From the NCBI GenBank assembly GCA_001805125.1, contig MHEF01000028.1, positions 1 through 5,844 on the forward strand: a DNA stretch of 5,844 nt, read 5' to 3'. This document shows positions 5,383 to 5,844 of the stretch, in pieces. Under the pieces are notes generated by a model. The model ran no database searches, had not been told where the DNA came from, and saw only the letters and a list, made by a program, of their open reading frames with translations. The position numbers and the translations under genes were made by a program. The stretch comes from Nitrospirae bacterium RBG_13_39_12. Lineage in GTDB: Bacteria; Nitrospirota; Thermodesulfovibrionia; Thermodesulfovibrionales; SM23-35. Position 1 is the stretch's first letter; each line of letters begins with the position of its first letter.

Positions 5383-5398
5383 CAATTGTGGTCACAAT
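5382..5398. promoter_or_regulatory. Overlapping palindromes, candidate Phd/YefM operator
   Basis: ACAATTGT (5382-5389) is a perfect palindrome. It overlaps ATTGTG-GT-CACAAT (5385-5398), which has perfect 6-base arms. They touch the -35 box of the promoter at 5353-5382, a usual place for toxin-antitoxin autorepression. Binding is inferred. Confidence 0.5.
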
Positions 5399-5410
5399 AA
5401 AATATTCTTC

Positions 5411-5443
5411 CCAAAATCCGCTCTCCTCAGCGAGTCGCTAGGG
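5411..5443. repeat. 33-bp dispersed hairpin repeat, copy 2
   Basis: Second copy of the repeat at 4495-4527, with 3 differences. The GCGAGTCGC core is intact, but the outer stem is less well paired than in copy 1. It lies upstream of the Phd/PIN promoter, so the two copies, in the same orientation, bracket that operon. The stretch from here to 5515 is purine-rich and shows no gene. Confidence 0.68.
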
Positions 5444-5515
5444 CGATTAGCAGTTACAGATTCTAAGAGATAAGGGAATTTTGGAATTCAGAGGAAAAGG
5501 AAGATACGGGATATT

Positions 5516-5587
5516 TTAAGGATGGGGTGTTACGGCAATAATGGTTATCTGTTCTTTTGCCTCGTCAGTCAGGAATATATCGAACAA
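5516..5587 (-). pseudogene. RelE/ParE-like toxin remnant with in-frame internal deletion
   Basis: A 23-codon frame starts at TTG (5585-5587), 9 bases after the stop of the antitoxin, with TAGGA upstream. It reads MFDIFLTDEAKEQ and then directly ITIIAVTPHP before TAA. The first part looks like the beginning of a RelE/ParE-type toxin. The second looks like the end of the same family, whose members of roughly 95-100 residues often finish with ITIIAxTPHP (from memory). About 70 or more residues of the core, including the active site, are missing, yet the frame is kept. Position after an antitoxin gene supports the reading. It is unlikely to be toxic. A real short peptide gene is possible but less likely. 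Confidence 0.6.
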
Positions 5588-5596
5588 GAAAGATTC

Positions 5597-5844
5597 CTAC
5601 AGTTCATTAAGATTTAGTTTTGAAATTCTGCCTTCAGCGGCGTCTTTAAGACCCTTGTGAAGGCTTTTTAGAGCCTCTTTGTTTTTATAAACCCATCTTT
5701 CGGAAGGTGGGATAGTTTCCAGAAGGGTTTCTAATCTGTCAAGCTCATCCATCGCAATAACAGCAGCTACCTTATGACCTTTTTTATCTGTTAAATACTG
5801 TTTGATTTTTATAAGTTCGCCTTCACTCTTTAATGCTGTCGGCA
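5597..5844 (-). CDS. RelB/YefM-like antitoxin, N-terminus cut by window edge
   Basis: The last 81 codons of a minus-strand gene that enters from the right edge and ends at TAG (5597-5599). The visible part reads ELIKIKQYLTDKKGHKVAAV and then IAMDELDRLETLLE, an antitoxin-type DNA-binding and dimerisation domain. A charged tail follows (SERWVYKNKEALKSLHKGLK, ending AAEGRISKLNLNEL), the usual toxin-wrapping segment. Few residues can be missing at the N-terminus. The downstream partner toxin is reduced to a 23-codon remnant, so this is an orphan antitoxin that may still neutralise related toxins elsewhere or bind DNA. The exact antitoxin family is not certain. Confidence 0.72.
   Translation of the reverse strand, partial: PTALKSEGELIKIKQYLTDKKGHKVAAVIAMDELDRLETLLETIPPSERWVYKNKEALKSLHKGLKDAAEGRISKLNLNEL

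Overview
The window looks like an accessory (defence and toxin-antitoxin) region of a bacterial chromosome. Nothing in it fixes the taxon. The mix of TTG and GTG starts, an NTP_transf_8-type nucleotidyltransferase, Phd/PIN and RelB/RelE-type modules, and purine-rich and short palindromic intergenic repeats would suit an anaerobic Nitrospirota or Desulfobacterota-like genome, but this is only an impression. No housekeeping gene is present.

Left part (1-1000, minus strand): a two-gene operon. A 108-residue basic protein of unknown function overlaps and precedes a nucleotidyltransferase whose 3' end runs off the window. A good sigma-70-type promoter (TTGACT, 17 bp, TATCAT) lies upstream. Two 40-bp imperfect palindromes built from four copies of TTACC(A/T)TACA cover and flank it. 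This looks like an autoregulated two-gene module and is the least explained part of the window.

Centre (about 1020-4470): a visibly AT-rich block holding a controller-type type II restriction-modification (R-M) system. The methyltransferase is on the minus strand. Divergent from it on the plus strand are a C-protein regulator and a small endonuclease with the BglII-like D-x8-E-x-Q active-site pattern. The divergent gap carries a recognisable pair of C-boxes (TACTTATAGTC, 4 bp, GACTCATAGGC). Two further plus-strand genes follow: an MltR-like protein with a HEPN-like RNSFAH motif, and a DndB/ParB-like DGQHR-domain protein with the variant DGNHR. The last two may be extra defence components carried with the R-M system; this is inference.

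Right part (4470-5844, minus strand): a Phd/YefM antitoxin with an overlapping PIN-domain toxin, driven by a near-consensus promoter with palindromes just upstream. Further right are the 3' end of a RelB/YefM-like antitoxin and, directly after it, a 23-codon remnant that joins the N-terminal and C-terminal signatures of a RelE/ParE-like toxin. The middle of that toxin appears to have been deleted in frame. Two copies of a 33-bp hairpin-forming repeat bracket the Phd/PIN module.

Overall, a self-regulated R-M island has two presumed passengers and sits among toxin-antitoxin modules in different states of preservation. All family assignments come from reading motifs, not from database searches.
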